A stretch of DNA of 64,000 bases from contig NZ_CP071247.1 in assembly GCF_017301335.1 (NCBI RefSeq), positions 1,612,001 to 1,676,000 on the forward strand, given 5' to 3'. The stretch is from Marinobacter salinisoli. GTDB taxonomy: Bacteria; Pseudomonadota; Gammaproteobacteria; Pseudomonadales; Oleiphilaceae. Shown here one piece after another: positions 54,874 through 63,991 of the stretch. Position 1 is the first letter of the stretch. Every line of letters starts with the position of its first letter. Both the position numbers and the translations under genes were made by a program. The notes under the pieces were generated by a model that worked only from the letters and a program-made list of their open reading frames with translations, did no database searches and had not been told where the DNA came from.

Positions 54874-55635
54874 ATGCAGCGATCTCAGAACGGCACCTTG
54901 TTTCTCTGGCCCGACCACTGGCAGCTGGTCGGGCGACTGATGCCCAACCGGCCTCATCGGCACATCAGCGCGTCCTGGCTGGTGGGGCTGGATGGTGATT
55001 TCCAGATCCAGGTCGATGGTCACTGGCGCGCCAGTCGGGCCGTGCTGGTTGCCCCGGACGTGGAGCAATCCCTGAAGCCGGGCAACACTCGAATGTGGTG
55101 TGCGCAGCTGGATCCGGACAGTGACTACTGGCGTGCGCTGAGGCACCTGTTGGGTGACCAGAGATCGGTGGATGTATCCGGCGTTTTTCAAGCCGTGGCG
55201 GCAGGCTCCGAGATCGGCTGCGCCGAGGTGCATGAAGCTCTGCTGAACGTACTCCAGCGGGTGGGCGAGGACCCTGCGCCCCTGGACCCGAGGATTCAGC
55301 AGGTGTGTGACTTGCTGAGGGCGGAGTTGCCGGAGAAGATTCAGGTGGGCTCGCTGGCGGCCTTGGTCGGGTTGTCGTCGTCCCGGCTCAGTCACTTGTT
55401 TCGCCAGCAGGTTGGTGTGCCCTTGCGCCGGTTCCTGTTGCATCTGAAGGTAAGCCGCGTGCTGGCCCACTGGGAGCGGGGAAAATCCCTGTCACAACTG
55501 GCCATGGATGCGGGCTTTTATGACCAGCCCCATTTCGTTCGCACCGCTCGGGACATGTTCGACGCACTGCCGTCGGAATACGTCACCACCGGCTGGTTTA
55601 CCGTTTGCCGCTGCGGCTTTTCTTCTTCCCCTTAG
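54874..55635 (+). CDS. AraC-family transcriptional regulator
   Basis: A 253-residue regulator. The N-terminal ~110 residues resemble a cupin effector domain (HRHISASWLVGLDGDFQI, HWRASRAVLVAPDV). The C-terminal ~105 residues hold the two AraC HTH units: IQVGSLAALVGLSSSRLSHL (~157-176) and LSQLAMDAGFYDQPHFVRT (~207-225). No effector or target is evident. Its last 38 bp overlap the convergent ylqF. Confidence 0.85.
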   Translation: MQRSQNGTLFLWPDHWQLVGRLMPNRPHRHISASWLVGLDGDFQIQVDGHWRASRAVLVAPDVEQSLKPGNTRMWCAQLDPDSDYWRALRHLLGDQRSVDVSGVFQAVAAGSEIGCAEVHEALLNVLQRVGEDPAPLDPRIQQVCDLLRAELPEKIQVGSLAALVGLSSSRLSHLFRQQVGVPLRRFLLHLKVSRVLAHWERGKSLSQLAMDAGFYDQPHFVRTARDMFDALPSEYVTTGWFTVCRCGFSSSP

Positions 55636-56536
55636 TCTCTCCGGCCGCGGCGTTCTCAGCGGCCTTTTCGGCGGCTTCGCGTTCGGCTTGCTCGGCCTCG
55701 CGCTCCACCATCTCTGGTGTTTCCAGAGAAATCCGCCCCAGGGTGCCGCTGCGGAATTCGTTGAGCAACACCTCCGATACCTTGTGCAGATCCGGAATGC
55801 CTCCGCGCCCAAAAAAGCGCCGCTTGGCTGCGATGGCGTCCATCAGCCCAAGACCGTCTTCAGGCAGGGATGAGAGTCCGTACCGGGCCTGCACCAGTTC
55901 CGGGTAAGCCTGAATCAGGTAATCCGCCTCAAACAGGGCGATATCCTCGAAATCCAGCACCGCGCTGCGAATGGCACCGGTGACGGCGAGCCGGTAACCG
56001 CAGGCTTCCGGTGACAGCTTGGGCCACAGAAACCCCGGCGTGTCGTACAGCAGGATATTGTCGGGCAGCTTGATGGCCTGTTGTGCCCGGGTGACGGCAG
56101 GCTCGTTACCGGTTTTCGCCGCAGGCCGGCCGGCCAGTGTGTTGATGATGGTGGATTTGCCGACGTTGGGTATGCCGAGGATCATCACCCGCAGGGCGCT
56201 TTTCTGGCGATCGTGATCCGGTGTCATGTCCTGCGCCAACTGCAGGATGCTGAGGGCCTCGCTGCGCTGGTTGTGCGTCAGGGTGATGGTTCGTACACCC
56301 TGGTCACGCTCCAGCCGGGCCTGCCAGCGTTCGGTGATCTCCGGGTCTGCCAGGTCTCGTTTATTGAGTACCTTGATCACCGGCTTGTCGCCGCGAAGGG
56401 CGGGTACCAGCGGGTTTTCGCTGCTGAACGGAATCCGCGCATCGAGCACTTCGATGATCAGATCCATCTGGGGCATGACCTGCTTGATCTCCTTTCGGGC
56501 CTTATGCATGTGCCCTGGAAACCAGTTAATTGCCAT
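55598..56536 (-). CDS. ylqF: Ribosome biogenesis GTPase YlqF/RbgA
   Basis: Circularly permuted GTPase needed for late 50S assembly. The 312-residue protein begins INWFPGHMHKARKEI (~3-17). G motifs appear in permuted order: NKRDLAD (G4, ~57-63), then GIPNVGKSTIIN (G1, ~123-134), then the G3 DTPGFLWP (~157-164). The C-terminal tail is Glu/Ala-rich with a Lys/Arg end (KGKKKSRSGKR), an RNA-binding extension. A GCCGGT/ACCGGC palindrome lies in the 5' leader (56548-56566). Confidence 0.93.
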   Translation of the reverse strand: MAINWFPGHMHKARKEIKQVMPQMDLIIEVLDARIPFSSENPLVPALRGDKPVIKVLNKRDLADPEITERWQARLERDQGVRTITLTHNQRSEALSILQLAQDMTPDHDRQKSALRVMILGIPNVGKSTIINTLAGRPAAKTGNEPAVTRAQQAIKLPDNILLYDTPGFLWPKLSPEACGYRLAVTGAIRSAVLDFEDIALFEADYLIQAYPELVQARYGLSSLPEDGLGLMDAIAAKRRFFGRGGIPDLHKVSEVLLNEFRSGTLGRISLETPEMVEREAEQAEREAAEKAAENAAAGETKGKKKSRSGKR

Positions 56537-56787
56537 TGTTGTTACTCCGCCGGTGACTGACCGGCGCCATTATGAAGGGGATTGGTCAAATTTTCACATG
56601 CTGCGGACGGTTCTTTTCGCCCGAACCGGAGCGCTTTTCATGGTTATGGATACGGGAAATCCGACACAAAAGGGGTGGAATAGGATGCAAAGGCGTGCCC
56701 GTATGTTTTAGGGTGTACGACCTGTGAAGAGGAAAATGCATGTTCGTGGCCATTTTGCAGTGGGCCACATCGTTAATGGAGATGGTT

Positions 56788-57231
56788 ATGAAGCTCGGTA
56801 AATTGATTGGTTCGGCACTGGTCGCTCTGAGTCTGTCCGCGCCGGTGTATGCGCAGGCGCAGGCCGGCGGTCAGCCTGATCAGGTGGATCAGTTGGCGCA
56901 GATGGTCGGCCTGTCCGATGATCAGCAAACAGAGATCCGCGGCATTATTGAAGAAATGCAGGGGCAGATTGGCGAACTTCAGCAGGAAGCGCGCGTTCTG
57001 CAGCAGGCGATGCAGGCCGAAATCAAGGCAGATTACGACGAGGCGGCAATTCGTGAAAGCGCCGAGGAGTTGGGTGACCTGACCGGCGAAATCGCCGCGC
57101 TGTCGACCCTGATGCAGGCCAAAGTGGACAGCGTGTTCACCGATGAACAGCGTGATGAGTTGGACCGCCGCATGAAGCAGATGCAGCAGCAGATGCAGCA
57201 ACAGCGCCAGATGATGCAGCCGGCTCAGTAA
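56788..57231 (+). CDS. Spy/CpxP-like periplasmic protein
   Basis: A 147-residue exported protein: signal peptide MKLGKLIGSALVALSLSAPV ending AQA (~22-24), then helical with LSDDQQTEIRGIIEEMQGQI and VFTDEQRDELDRRM, the LTxxQ-type repeats of the LTXXQ/CpxP/Spy family. The C-terminus is Gln/Met-rich (MKQMQQQMQQQRQMMQP). Members are chaperones or sense envelope stress. The ATG at 56788 has GGAG 6-8 nt upstream; the frame starts at 56740 without support. Terminator follows. Confidence 0.78.
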   Translation: MKLGKLIGSALVALSLSAPVYAQAQAGGQPDQVDQLAQMVGLSDDQQTEIRGIIEEMQGQIGELQQEARVLQQAMQAEIKADYDEAAIRESAEELGDLTGEIAALSTLMQAKVDSVFTDEQRDELDRRMKQMQQQMQQQRQMMQPAQ

Positions 57232-57258
57232 GACCGCAGTGGTTGCATGATCAGTACG

Positions 57259-57290
57259 AAAAGGCCGCATCGTTTGATGCGGCCTTTTTT
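57259..57290. terminator. Intrinsic terminator after the Spy-like gene
   Basis: AAGGCCGCATC pairs with GATGCGGCCTT around a short loop, with T-runs on the + side and AAAA on the other, so it can serve both the Spy-like gene and the convergent RND exporter gene (stop 57295). Confidence 0.9.
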
Positions 57291-57294
57291 GGTT

Positions 57295-59811
57295 CTAGTG
57301 GCTGCCCTGGCGATCGCCGGAGCCGCTGTCCGGCCCGAAGGGCTTGGTCAGGACAAGCAGTCTGGGGAGTAACGTGAGCGCGCCAACCAGCGCCATCAGC
57401 ATGGCAAAGCCGGTGAATACGCCGAAGTAGATGGTTGGAATGAAGTTCGACAGCACCAGAATGGAAAACCCTGAAATAATCGTCAGCGAGGTGTAGAACA
57501 TCGCCTGGCCAATACTGCGGTGGCAGCGGTGCATGGCGGCCAGGTAGTCCCCGTCCTTGGCAATCTCGGTTCTGAACCGGTGGATGTAGTGGATGGTGTC
57601 ATCCACCGCAATGCCCACGGTGATGGCCGCCACGGTGATGGTCATCATATCCAGCGGTATACCCAGCCAGCCCATGAGCCCCAGCACTGAACCGGCCGCA
57701 ATGATGTTGGGCGCAATGCCCACCAGCGCCAGTTTAAAAGACCGGAACAGCACCAAAAACATGCTCAGGATGGCCAGTAACACCACGCCGATGGTTTTGA
57801 TCTGGGAATCAAACAGGCTTTGCAGCATGTTGTTGTACATGACTGTCATGCCGGTGAAGAGGACCTGATCGTCGCTGAAGCCCAGTTCGGTAGTGAGGTG
57901 AGTGTGGATGCGCTCCAGCAATGCCTGGCGGCGCAGATCTGGCTGAGTTTCCAGGATACGGATGCTGAAACGGGCCTGGTCATGTTCTTCGGAAATGTAC
58001 GGCGTGAGCAGGATGTCCTTGAGGTCATCCGGTACAGCGGCCGGCACGAACGCCAGTTCCAGCGCGTCCAGCGGTTCACCCTGATTGATCTGAGCCAGAA
58101 TGGCCAGCGTGGTGTCGATCGACAGCACCTTGCCGGTTTCCGGCAAGCTGTCGAGATAATCATGAACCTTTTCGAGCCGGTTCATCTTCTGGAAGGTGTA
58201 CCAGGTGTCCCGGTATTCCTCCGTTTCGCCGCAGTCGTCAACAAACGGGTCGCAGCTGCTGGCAAAGGGATCTTGTTCGACGCCGGATGCTTCCGGCGGC
58301 AAGTCGTCAGTGATCACCACATCCAGGGGCGTGGTCCCGCCCAGCCGATTGTCGATGGTCACCATGCCCTGATGGATTTCGGTGGAAGATTTGAAGTAAT
58401 CCACAAAGCTGTTCTCCACCGTCAGCCGGCTGATACCTATGGCGCACAGTACCGCAATCACCAAAGAACCGGTCAGTACGACGCGTCCGAAACGCTCTGT
58501 AAAGCGGGCAAAGGCATCCGTGAAAGGAATGCGGTCGGACGTGACACGTGCGTCCAGCGGCGGCGGCAGCAGGGCCAGCAGGGCCGGAAAAACAACGAAG
58601 GTAATCAGGAAGGCCACGGCCAGCCCCAGCGTCATCATCCATCCAAAATCGATCACCGGGCGGATGCCGCTGAAGGTCAGCGAGCCAAATGCCACGATGG
58701 TGGTGATGGCCATGTAGAAGCAGGGTTTGACCATGGCGTAGACCGTCCGGCGCAGGGTCTCGCCCGGGGCGGCGCCGGGGTCGTCATGCTGAAACTCCCG
58801 GTAGCGAACAATCAGGTGAATGGTCAATGACAGAGTCATGATCAGCAGCAGTGCCACGAAGTTGGACGAGATCACCGTGACCGGCCACTGGGCCCAGCCC
58901 AGAAAACCAATCATCAACCACACCGTGAAACCGCAGCACAGCAGGGGCACCAGTACCCAGCGCCACTGGCGGAAGATAATCGCCAGGGTCACCAGCAGGA
59001 ACACCAGGACGCCCAGGCCGAAAGTGGACAGGTCGTTCTGGATAAACCGGATCATGTCGGACACCACCATCGGCACACCGCCGAGGTGAATCTCGGCCTT
59101 GTCCTGATGTTCATCGAGGATATCGCGGACGCGATTGATGGTGATATCCCGCTCTTTACCCAGGGTTTCCGTGTAGCGGATGAAGGCGTCGCGGGCCTGT
59201 TCCAGCTCAAGGTGCTGCTCGTCGCTGGCGTCGCCCGCCGCCACCAGATCCCGCAGCCGGTTGCGTTCCCTGAGCAGTTCAAAATACCGCTCCGGCGTGG
59301 GCAGGTTGACCTGAATGGCGGTGGTTTGCGCGTCTTCGCTGATCAACAGGTTGGGGTACAGCGGGTTGCTGAGCAGGGCGTCGCGGGCGGTTTCCGGGGC
59401 AACCTCGTCAGCATCCAGGGTTTTGATTTCGGAGTCGACGGTATCCAGCGTCAGGCTTGGGCTGTGAAGCAGAGGAACGTTCAGAATACTGTTGGTGGAA
59501 CCGACGGCCTCCAGTGCCTGCAGCTCGTCTCTGAGCCGGCGCAGATCGGACAACCCCTGCTCGGTAAACAGTTCATCGCGAGGCGTGTAGGTCACCACCA
59601 GGAAATCGTCGGAGGTAGTGAACCGCCGGTTTACCTGGCGGTACTGTTCCAGTGAGCGATCGTTTTCCAGAACCAGGGATTCTGCCGAGGCATCCAGCCG
59701 GAACTGATCAAAACGGAGGGCGGCCAGGCCCAGGAAAATGGCGAGGACAGCCAGCACCATCAGGGGGTGCGGCAGTATCAGGCGATCGTACAGTGCGGAA
59801 AACCGGTTCAT
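57295..59811 (-). CDS. RND superfamily (MMPL/HAE3-type) exporter
   Basis: An 838-residue inner-membrane transporter driven by the proton gradient. One N-terminal helix (PLMVLAVLAIFLGLAALRF), a large periplasmic loop, five helices including TLSLTIHLIVRYREF and VAFGSLTFSGIRPVIDFGWM, a second loop with VEQDPFASSCDPFVDDCGE, and a final helix set with VGIAVDDTIHYIHRF. This two-repeat, 12-helix plan matches HAE3/MMPL proteins, which move lipids, hopanoids or hydrophobic compounds. The substrate is unknown. The start at 59811 begins at MNRFSALYDR. Confidence 0.87.
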   Translation of the reverse strand: MNRFSALYDRLILPHPLMVLAVLAIFLGLAALRFDQFRLDASAESLVLENDRSLEQYRQVNRRFTTSDDFLVVTYTPRDELFTEQGLSDLRRLRDELQALEAVGSTNSILNVPLLHSPSLTLDTVDSEIKTLDADEVAPETARDALLSNPLYPNLLISEDAQTTAIQVNLPTPERYFELLRERNRLRDLVAAGDASDEQHLELEQARDAFIRYTETLGKERDITINRVRDILDEHQDKAEIHLGGVPMVVSDMIRFIQNDLSTFGLGVLVFLLVTLAIIFRQWRWVLVPLLCCGFTVWLMIGFLGWAQWPVTVISSNFVALLLIMTLSLTIHLIVRYREFQHDDPGAAPGETLRRTVYAMVKPCFYMAITTIVAFGSLTFSGIRPVIDFGWMMTLGLAVAFLITFVVFPALLALLPPPLDARVTSDRIPFTDAFARFTERFGRVVLTGSLVIAVLCAIGISRLTVENSFVDYFKSSTEIHQGMVTIDNRLGGTTPLDVVITDDLPPEASGVEQDPFASSCDPFVDDCGETEEYRDTWYTFQKMNRLEKVHDYLDSLPETGKVLSIDTTLAILAQINQGEPLDALELAFVPAAVPDDLKDILLTPYISEEHDQARFSIRILETQPDLRRQALLERIHTHLTTELGFSDDQVLFTGMTVMYNNMLQSLFDSQIKTIGVVLLAILSMFLVLFRSFKLALVGIAPNIIAAGSVLGLMGWLGIPLDMMTITVAAITVGIAVDDTIHYIHRFRTEIAKDGDYLAAMHRCHRSIGQAMFYTSLTIISGFSILVLSNFIPTIYFGVFTGFAMLMALVGALTLLPRLLVLTKPFGPDSGSGDRQGSH

Positions 59812-59907
59812 GAATGGACAACCCTGCGCTAAAACGAGCGCAGAGTTTGCCATAAATGCCGGTAAACTGTGACCTTGTGTCGCTGACTATCGGTGTTCGA
59901 AGCGCTG

Positions 59908-60957
59908 TCAGTCGAGTGATTTAACAGGAATTTGCAGAGCGTTCGACGATGCCGGGACGTCCGGCACGGTCAGCCCCAGGTTGTTCTTGTCGAACACCTT
60001 GTCGGCTCGATAGCTTGAGCGAACCATGGGCCCGGACGGCACTTCCATAAAGCCCTTTTCCAACCCGATTTCCCGGTAGCGATTGAACTCCTCCGGGGGC
60101 ACGTAACGCTCCACAGGCAGGTGGTTGGGCGTCGGGCGCAGGTATTGGCCCAGGGTGAGGATGTCGACACCAATGGCGCGCAGATCGTCCATGGTTTGCA
60201 GGATTTCTTCCTCGGTTTCGCCCAGACCCAGCATCAGACTGGTCTTGGTCAGAACGTCCGGGCGGTGTTCCTTGGCATGTTTCAGGACACTCAGGGTTTT
60301 CTGATACCCCGCTCTCGGGTCCCGAACCCGGCGCGTCAGGCGCTCTACGGTCTCCACATTCTGGGCAAACACATCCAGCCCCGAATCCACCACCTTCTCG
60401 ACGTCGGCCATGACCGCGTCAAAGTCGGGCGTCAGGGCTTCCACCGCCACTTCCGGCGTGCGTTGCTTGATGGCGGATACGCAGGCTGCATAGTGGCTGG
60501 CGCCGCCGTCGGGCAGGTCGTCCCGGTCGACCGAGGTCAGCACGATGTAACGCAGGCCCATCAGTTCCACGGATTTGGCGGTGTTGTCCGGTTCTTCCGG
60601 GTCGAGCCAGCCTTTCGGATTGCCCGTGTCCACGGCGCAGAACTTGCAGGCCCGGGTACACACGGAGCCCATCACCATGATGGTTGCCGTGCCGGCGGTC
60701 CAGCACTCGCCGATGTTGGGGCAGTGGGACTCCTGGCACACAGTGCTCAGCCGGTGATCCTGAACGTTGCGACGCACGGCCTCATAGCGCTCCCCTCCGG
60801 GCATGCGTGCCCGCAACCACTTGGGCTTGCGCTCCAGCGGCCGGTTCTCGCTGGTGTCACCGGATGACCGTTTGACACCATCTTTGATGGCAGAAAAACC
60901 GTGTTCACTGCGAAACTTGGAACCACTGGTGATGCGGGGTTTTGCGCTGTCGCTCAT
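59908..60957 (-). CDS. lipA: Lipoyl synthase
   Basis: Radical-SAM enzyme that inserts two sulfurs into octanoyl-E2 or GcvH. The 349-residue protein has the auxiliary cluster C-x4-C-x5-C ([12 protein letters not shown], ~73-84) and the radical-SAM C-x3-C-x2-C (CTRACKFC, ~99-106). The C-terminal RSSYRAD carries the conserved Ser ligand. ATG 60957 is chosen; the frame extends 36 codons upstream. It has no lipB neighbour, as that lies at 28059. Confidence 0.96.
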   Translation of the reverse strand: MSDSAKPRITSGSKFRSEHGFSAIKDGVKRSSGDTSENRPLERKPKWLRARMPGGERYEAVRRNVQDHRLSTVCQESHCPNIGECWTAGTATIMVMGSVCTRACKFCAVDTGNPKGWLDPEEPDNTAKSVELMGLRYIVLTSVDRDDLPDGGASHYAACVSAIKQRTPEVAVEALTPDFDAVMADVEKVVDSGLDVFAQNVETVERLTRRVRDPRAGYQKTLSVLKHAKEHRPDVLTKTSLMLGLGETEEEILQTMDDLRAIGVDILTLGQYLRPTPNHLPVERYVPPEEFNRYREIGLEKGFMEVPSGPMVRSSYRADKVFDKNNLGLTVPDVPASSNALQIPVKSLD

Positions 60958-61100
60958 TCCAACCGGACTCTTTTGTTGAGGCTTGCGGGGCTTTAAGAGT
61001 AATGTCCGGCCCCGGTAGATACAAGGCAGGTACGGGCAATCACGGGGAGGGGCCGGGCACGACATTGGTCGTACCCGGTGCAGGGCTCAGGCCTCAGGCC

Positions 61101-62378
61101 TCAGGCCTGGGATGCCTCCAGTGCCTGTGTGATGTCGGCAATCAGGTCGTCGACATGTTCAATGCCGATGGACAGCCGCACCAGATCTTCACTCACGCCG
61201 GCACTGCGGAGCTCTTCTGGCCCCAGCTGGCGGTGGGTGGTGGTGGCCGGATGGCAGGCCAGGGATTTGGCGTCGCCGATGTTCACCAGTCGATAGATCA
61301 GCTGCAGTGCATCGATGAATTTGGCGCCTGCTTCCCGGCCGCCCTTGATGCCGAAACTGAGGATGCCGGAGGCTTTTCCACCGCAGATTTTCTCGCAGGT
61401 GGCCTTGTAGGGGCTGTCATCCAGAGTGGCGTAATTGACCCACGCCACGGAGGGGTGCTGCTGCAGGAAGGCCGCGACTTTCTCAGCATTCTGGCAGTGC
61501 CGTTCCATTCTCAGCGCCAGGGTTTCCAGGCCCTGCATGATCAGGAAAGCGTTGAACGGGGACAGCGCTGCCCCGGTGTTGCGCAGCGGTACCACCCGAC
61601 AGCGGCCGATAAAGGCCGCCGGTCCAAGGGCGTCGGTGTACACCACGCCGTGGTAGGACGGATCCGGCTCGTTCAGCATCGGGAATTTATCGGCGCTGGC
61701 CTTCCAGTCAAATTTTCCGGAGTCGACGACAATGCCGGCAACGGTGGTGCCGTGCCCGCCGATATACTTGGTCAGTGAGTGCACGACGATATCCGCGCCG
61801 TATTCGATCGGCCGGCACAGGAACGGCGTGGCCACGGTGTTGTCGACGATCAGCGGGATACCGTGCTGGTGGGCAATGTCAGCCCAGCGCTGGATATCGA
61901 CCACATTACCGGCCGGGTTGCCGATGGACTCGCAAAACAGCGCGCGAGTGTTCTCGTCGATGGCATTTTCCACGGCGGAGTAATCGTCGTGAGCGACCAT
62001 TCGGCACTCGATGCCCTGGTTTGGCAAGGAGTGGGCAAACAGGTTGTAAGTGCCGCCGTAAAGCTGGCTGGTACTGACAATGTTGTTGCCGACTTTGCAG
62101 ATCGTTTGCAGCGTGTAGGTGATCGCGGCCATACCGGACGCCAGGGCAAGCGCGCCGATGCCCCCTTCGAGCTGGGTCATGCGCTCTTCCAGCACGGCGT
62201 TGGTGGGGTTCATGATGCGGGAATAGATATTGCCCTGCACCTTGAGGTCGAACAGATCGGCACCGTGCTGGGTGTCATCGAAGGTGAACGAGGTGGTCTG
62301 GTAAATCGGCGTGGTAGCCGCATGGGTGGTCGGGTCGCCGTTAAAGCCGGCGTGGAGCGCGAGCGTTTCAGGTTTCAT
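61101..62378 (-). CDS. metY: O-acetylhomoserine sulfhydrylase
   Basis: PLP enzyme that makes homocysteine directly from O-acetylhomoserine and sulfide. The 425-residue protein has the start ETLALHAGFNGDPTTHAATT, NIYSRIMNPTNAVLEERM (~50-67), the internal aldimine Lys in VVHSLTKYIGGHG (~202-214), and SIGIEHVDDLIADI at the end. The stop codon lies in a triplicated CTCAGGC heptamer (61086-61106). It lies between lipA and the serine hydrolase gene, both on the same strand. Confidence 0.94.
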   Translation of the reverse strand: MKPETLALHAGFNGDPTTHAATTPIYQTTSFTFDDTQHGADLFDLKVQGNIYSRIMNPTNAVLEERMTQLEGGIGALALASGMAAITYTLQTICKVGNNIVSTSQLYGGTYNLFAHSLPNQGIECRMVAHDDYSAVENAIDENTRALFCESIGNPAGNVVDIQRWADIAHQHGIPLIVDNTVATPFLCRPIEYGADIVVHSLTKYIGGHGTTVAGIVVDSGKFDWKASADKFPMLNEPDPSYHGVVYTDALGPAAFIGRCRVVPLRNTGAALSPFNAFLIMQGLETLALRMERHCQNAEKVAAFLQQHPSVAWVNYATLDDSPYKATCEKICGGKASGILSFGIKGGREAGAKFIDALQLIYRLVNIGDAKSLACHPATTTHRQLGPEELRSAGVSEDLVRLSIGIEHVDDLIADITQALEASQA

Positions 62379-62459
62379 TGCAACTTCCCTGCAGGTTGGT
62401 TGTTGGAGTTGTTTTCTATTTACTTTCGATGGCGCCCGGAGCGCGTCACCGGCCTTGGG

Positions 62460-63674
62460 TCAGATCAGCGCATCGTATACCAGCGAGCGAATTTCCTCCC
62501 GAACGGGGTACGCCGAGGAGGGCATCAGTTGTGTCATAAAAATAAGCACCAGATCCCTGGCCGGGTCAACCTGGAAATAGGTTCCGGCCAGGCCGCCCCA
62601 GCCGAACTCACCGATTGAGCCCGCAGAGGAGTGGGGCGACGGACCAATTCGCACCGCAAAGCCCAGCCCGAAGCCGTTGCCCGCCCGGGACGACTCGCTA
62701 AAAGGGCCGATGGACAGGGAGGGAATATCCTTGTCATCTGGTAAGTGATTCTGACGCATAAGATCCAGGGTGTCGCGCCGGATAATGCGCTGCCCACGGT
62801 ACTCCCCGCCCTGGCATAGAGCCTGCGCGAACGTGTGGTAGTCCTGCAGGGTAGACACCAGTCCACCGCCGCCGGAGAGAAAACGAGGCTCCCGCAGATA
62901 GCGCGACCGTTCCGGGTCGTCCTGCAGTTTCATCTGGTCACCGGGCTGATGCAGGTAGCAGGCAGCAAGCCGCGATTGTTTTTCCGGGGCAACGTGAAAG
63001 CCGGTGTCGTCCATGCCCAGTGGGCGGAAAATGTGGTCCCTGAAATAGTCGTCCAGCGGCTGGCCGGAGAGCTGTTGTACCAGGTAACCCAGTACATCCG
63101 TAGAGACCGAGTAATTCCAGGCAGTGCCGGGGGCGAACTCCAGCGGCAGGTCGGCCAGCCGCTCGATCAGCTTGTCCAGCGTCAGGGTGCCGCTGCCATC
63201 GAGTTTCAGGCGGCGGTACGCGGCGTCGACCGGTGTTTGCTCCAGAAAGCCATAGGTAAGGCCGGAGGTGTGCGTCATCAGGTCCCGGATGGTCATGGCA
63301 GTGCCGGCGGGCCGGGTTCCGAAGTCGGGCCAGTGCCCGGTTTCATAGACAGCAAGGCGATCCCAGTTGGGGATATAGCGATGCACAGGATCGTCCAGCT
63401 GGAAGCGCCCCTGCTCATACAGTTGCATCATCGCGATCGAGGTGACCGGTTTGGTCATCGAGTAAATGCGGAAGATGGTGTCGTCGGTCACGGGCCTCTG
63501 GCGTTCAACGTCCATCCAGCCCTGGGCCCGCTGCCAGACAATCTCACCATGGCGGGCCACCAGGGTGACCGCGCAGGGCAGTTTGCCTGGCTTGAGGTAA
63601 TGGTCATCAAGATGATCGGCAATCTGTTCAAGACGCTGGACGGAAAAACCAGCGACAACATCGTGGGCAGACAT
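62460..63674 (-). CDS. Serine hydrolase, beta-lactamase/EstB family
   Basis: A 404-residue class C-like hydrolase, probably an esterase or peptidase rather than a beta-lactamase. Motifs: S-x-x-K in YSMTKPV (S72, K75), Y-x-x in WNYSVSTD (~200), and the C-terminal [13 protein letters not shown], where the HxG/KTG triad is replaced by WGG, as in EstB-type esterases. There is no signal peptide, so it is likely cytoplasmic. Its stop is 81 bp upstream of the metY start. Confidence 0.85.
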   Translation of the reverse strand: MSAHDVVAGFSVQRLEQIADHLDDHYLKPGKLPCAVTLVARHGEIVWQRAQGWMDVERQRPVTDDTIFRIYSMTKPVTSIAMMQLYEQGRFQLDDPVHRYIPNWDRLAVYETGHWPDFGTRPAGTAMTIRDLMTHTSGLTYGFLEQTPVDAAYRRLKLDGSGTLTLDKLIERLADLPLEFAPGTAWNYSVSTDVLGYLVQQLSGQPLDDYFRDHIFRPLGMDDTGFHVAPEKQSRLAACYLHQPGDQMKLQDDPERSRYLREPRFLSGGGGLVSTLQDYHTFAQALCQGGEYRGQRIIRRDTLDLMRQNHLPDDKDIPSLSIGPFSESSRAGNGFGLGFAVRIGPSPHSSAGSIGEFGWGGLAGTYFQVDPARDLVLIFMTQLMPSSAYPVREEIRSLVYDALI

Positions 63675-63900
63675 GGCAACTCCTCTGGCTGAATTGGGAG
63701 CTTATGCCAATGTTAAGGGCACGAGAAGGGGGCGTTGAGTCAGGCAAAGCAGGCCACCGTGGTTGGCTGATGGTTGCCTGAAGTGATTGATGATTGGGGT
63801 GGTGGACTGGATGGAGTGGCCGGAAGAGCCTGATGGGACTCAGATTTGGTGGCGAAATCCGGGTTGCTGTCGGTGTCCCGAAGGCCGTTTATCTGTCGCA

Positions 63901-63933
63901 AAAACGTGCGGTACGTCACACGTTTTCTATACT
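63901..63933 (+). promoter_or_regulatory. Operator-like inverted repeat with -10 box
   Basis: AAAACGTG (63901-63908) and CACGTTTT (63919-63926) are perfect 8-bp inverse complements with a 10-nt spacer, immediately followed by TATACT (63928-63933). It lies about 60 bp before the start at 63992. The repeat occupies the -35 region, and no good -35 hexamer is seen. The rest of 63675-63900 shows no gene or repeat that I can support. Confidence 0.45.
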
Positions 63934-63991
63934 TCATGATTACCCGGGGACAAAGATGTCCCGCGCCTGGCGAGATCAAGGAAGCCGAGCA

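Noticed and set aside
62379..62459. SAM or SAH riboswitch before metY
   Set aside because: Only 81 bp separate it from the upstream stop, and no pseudoknot or conserved core could be made out.
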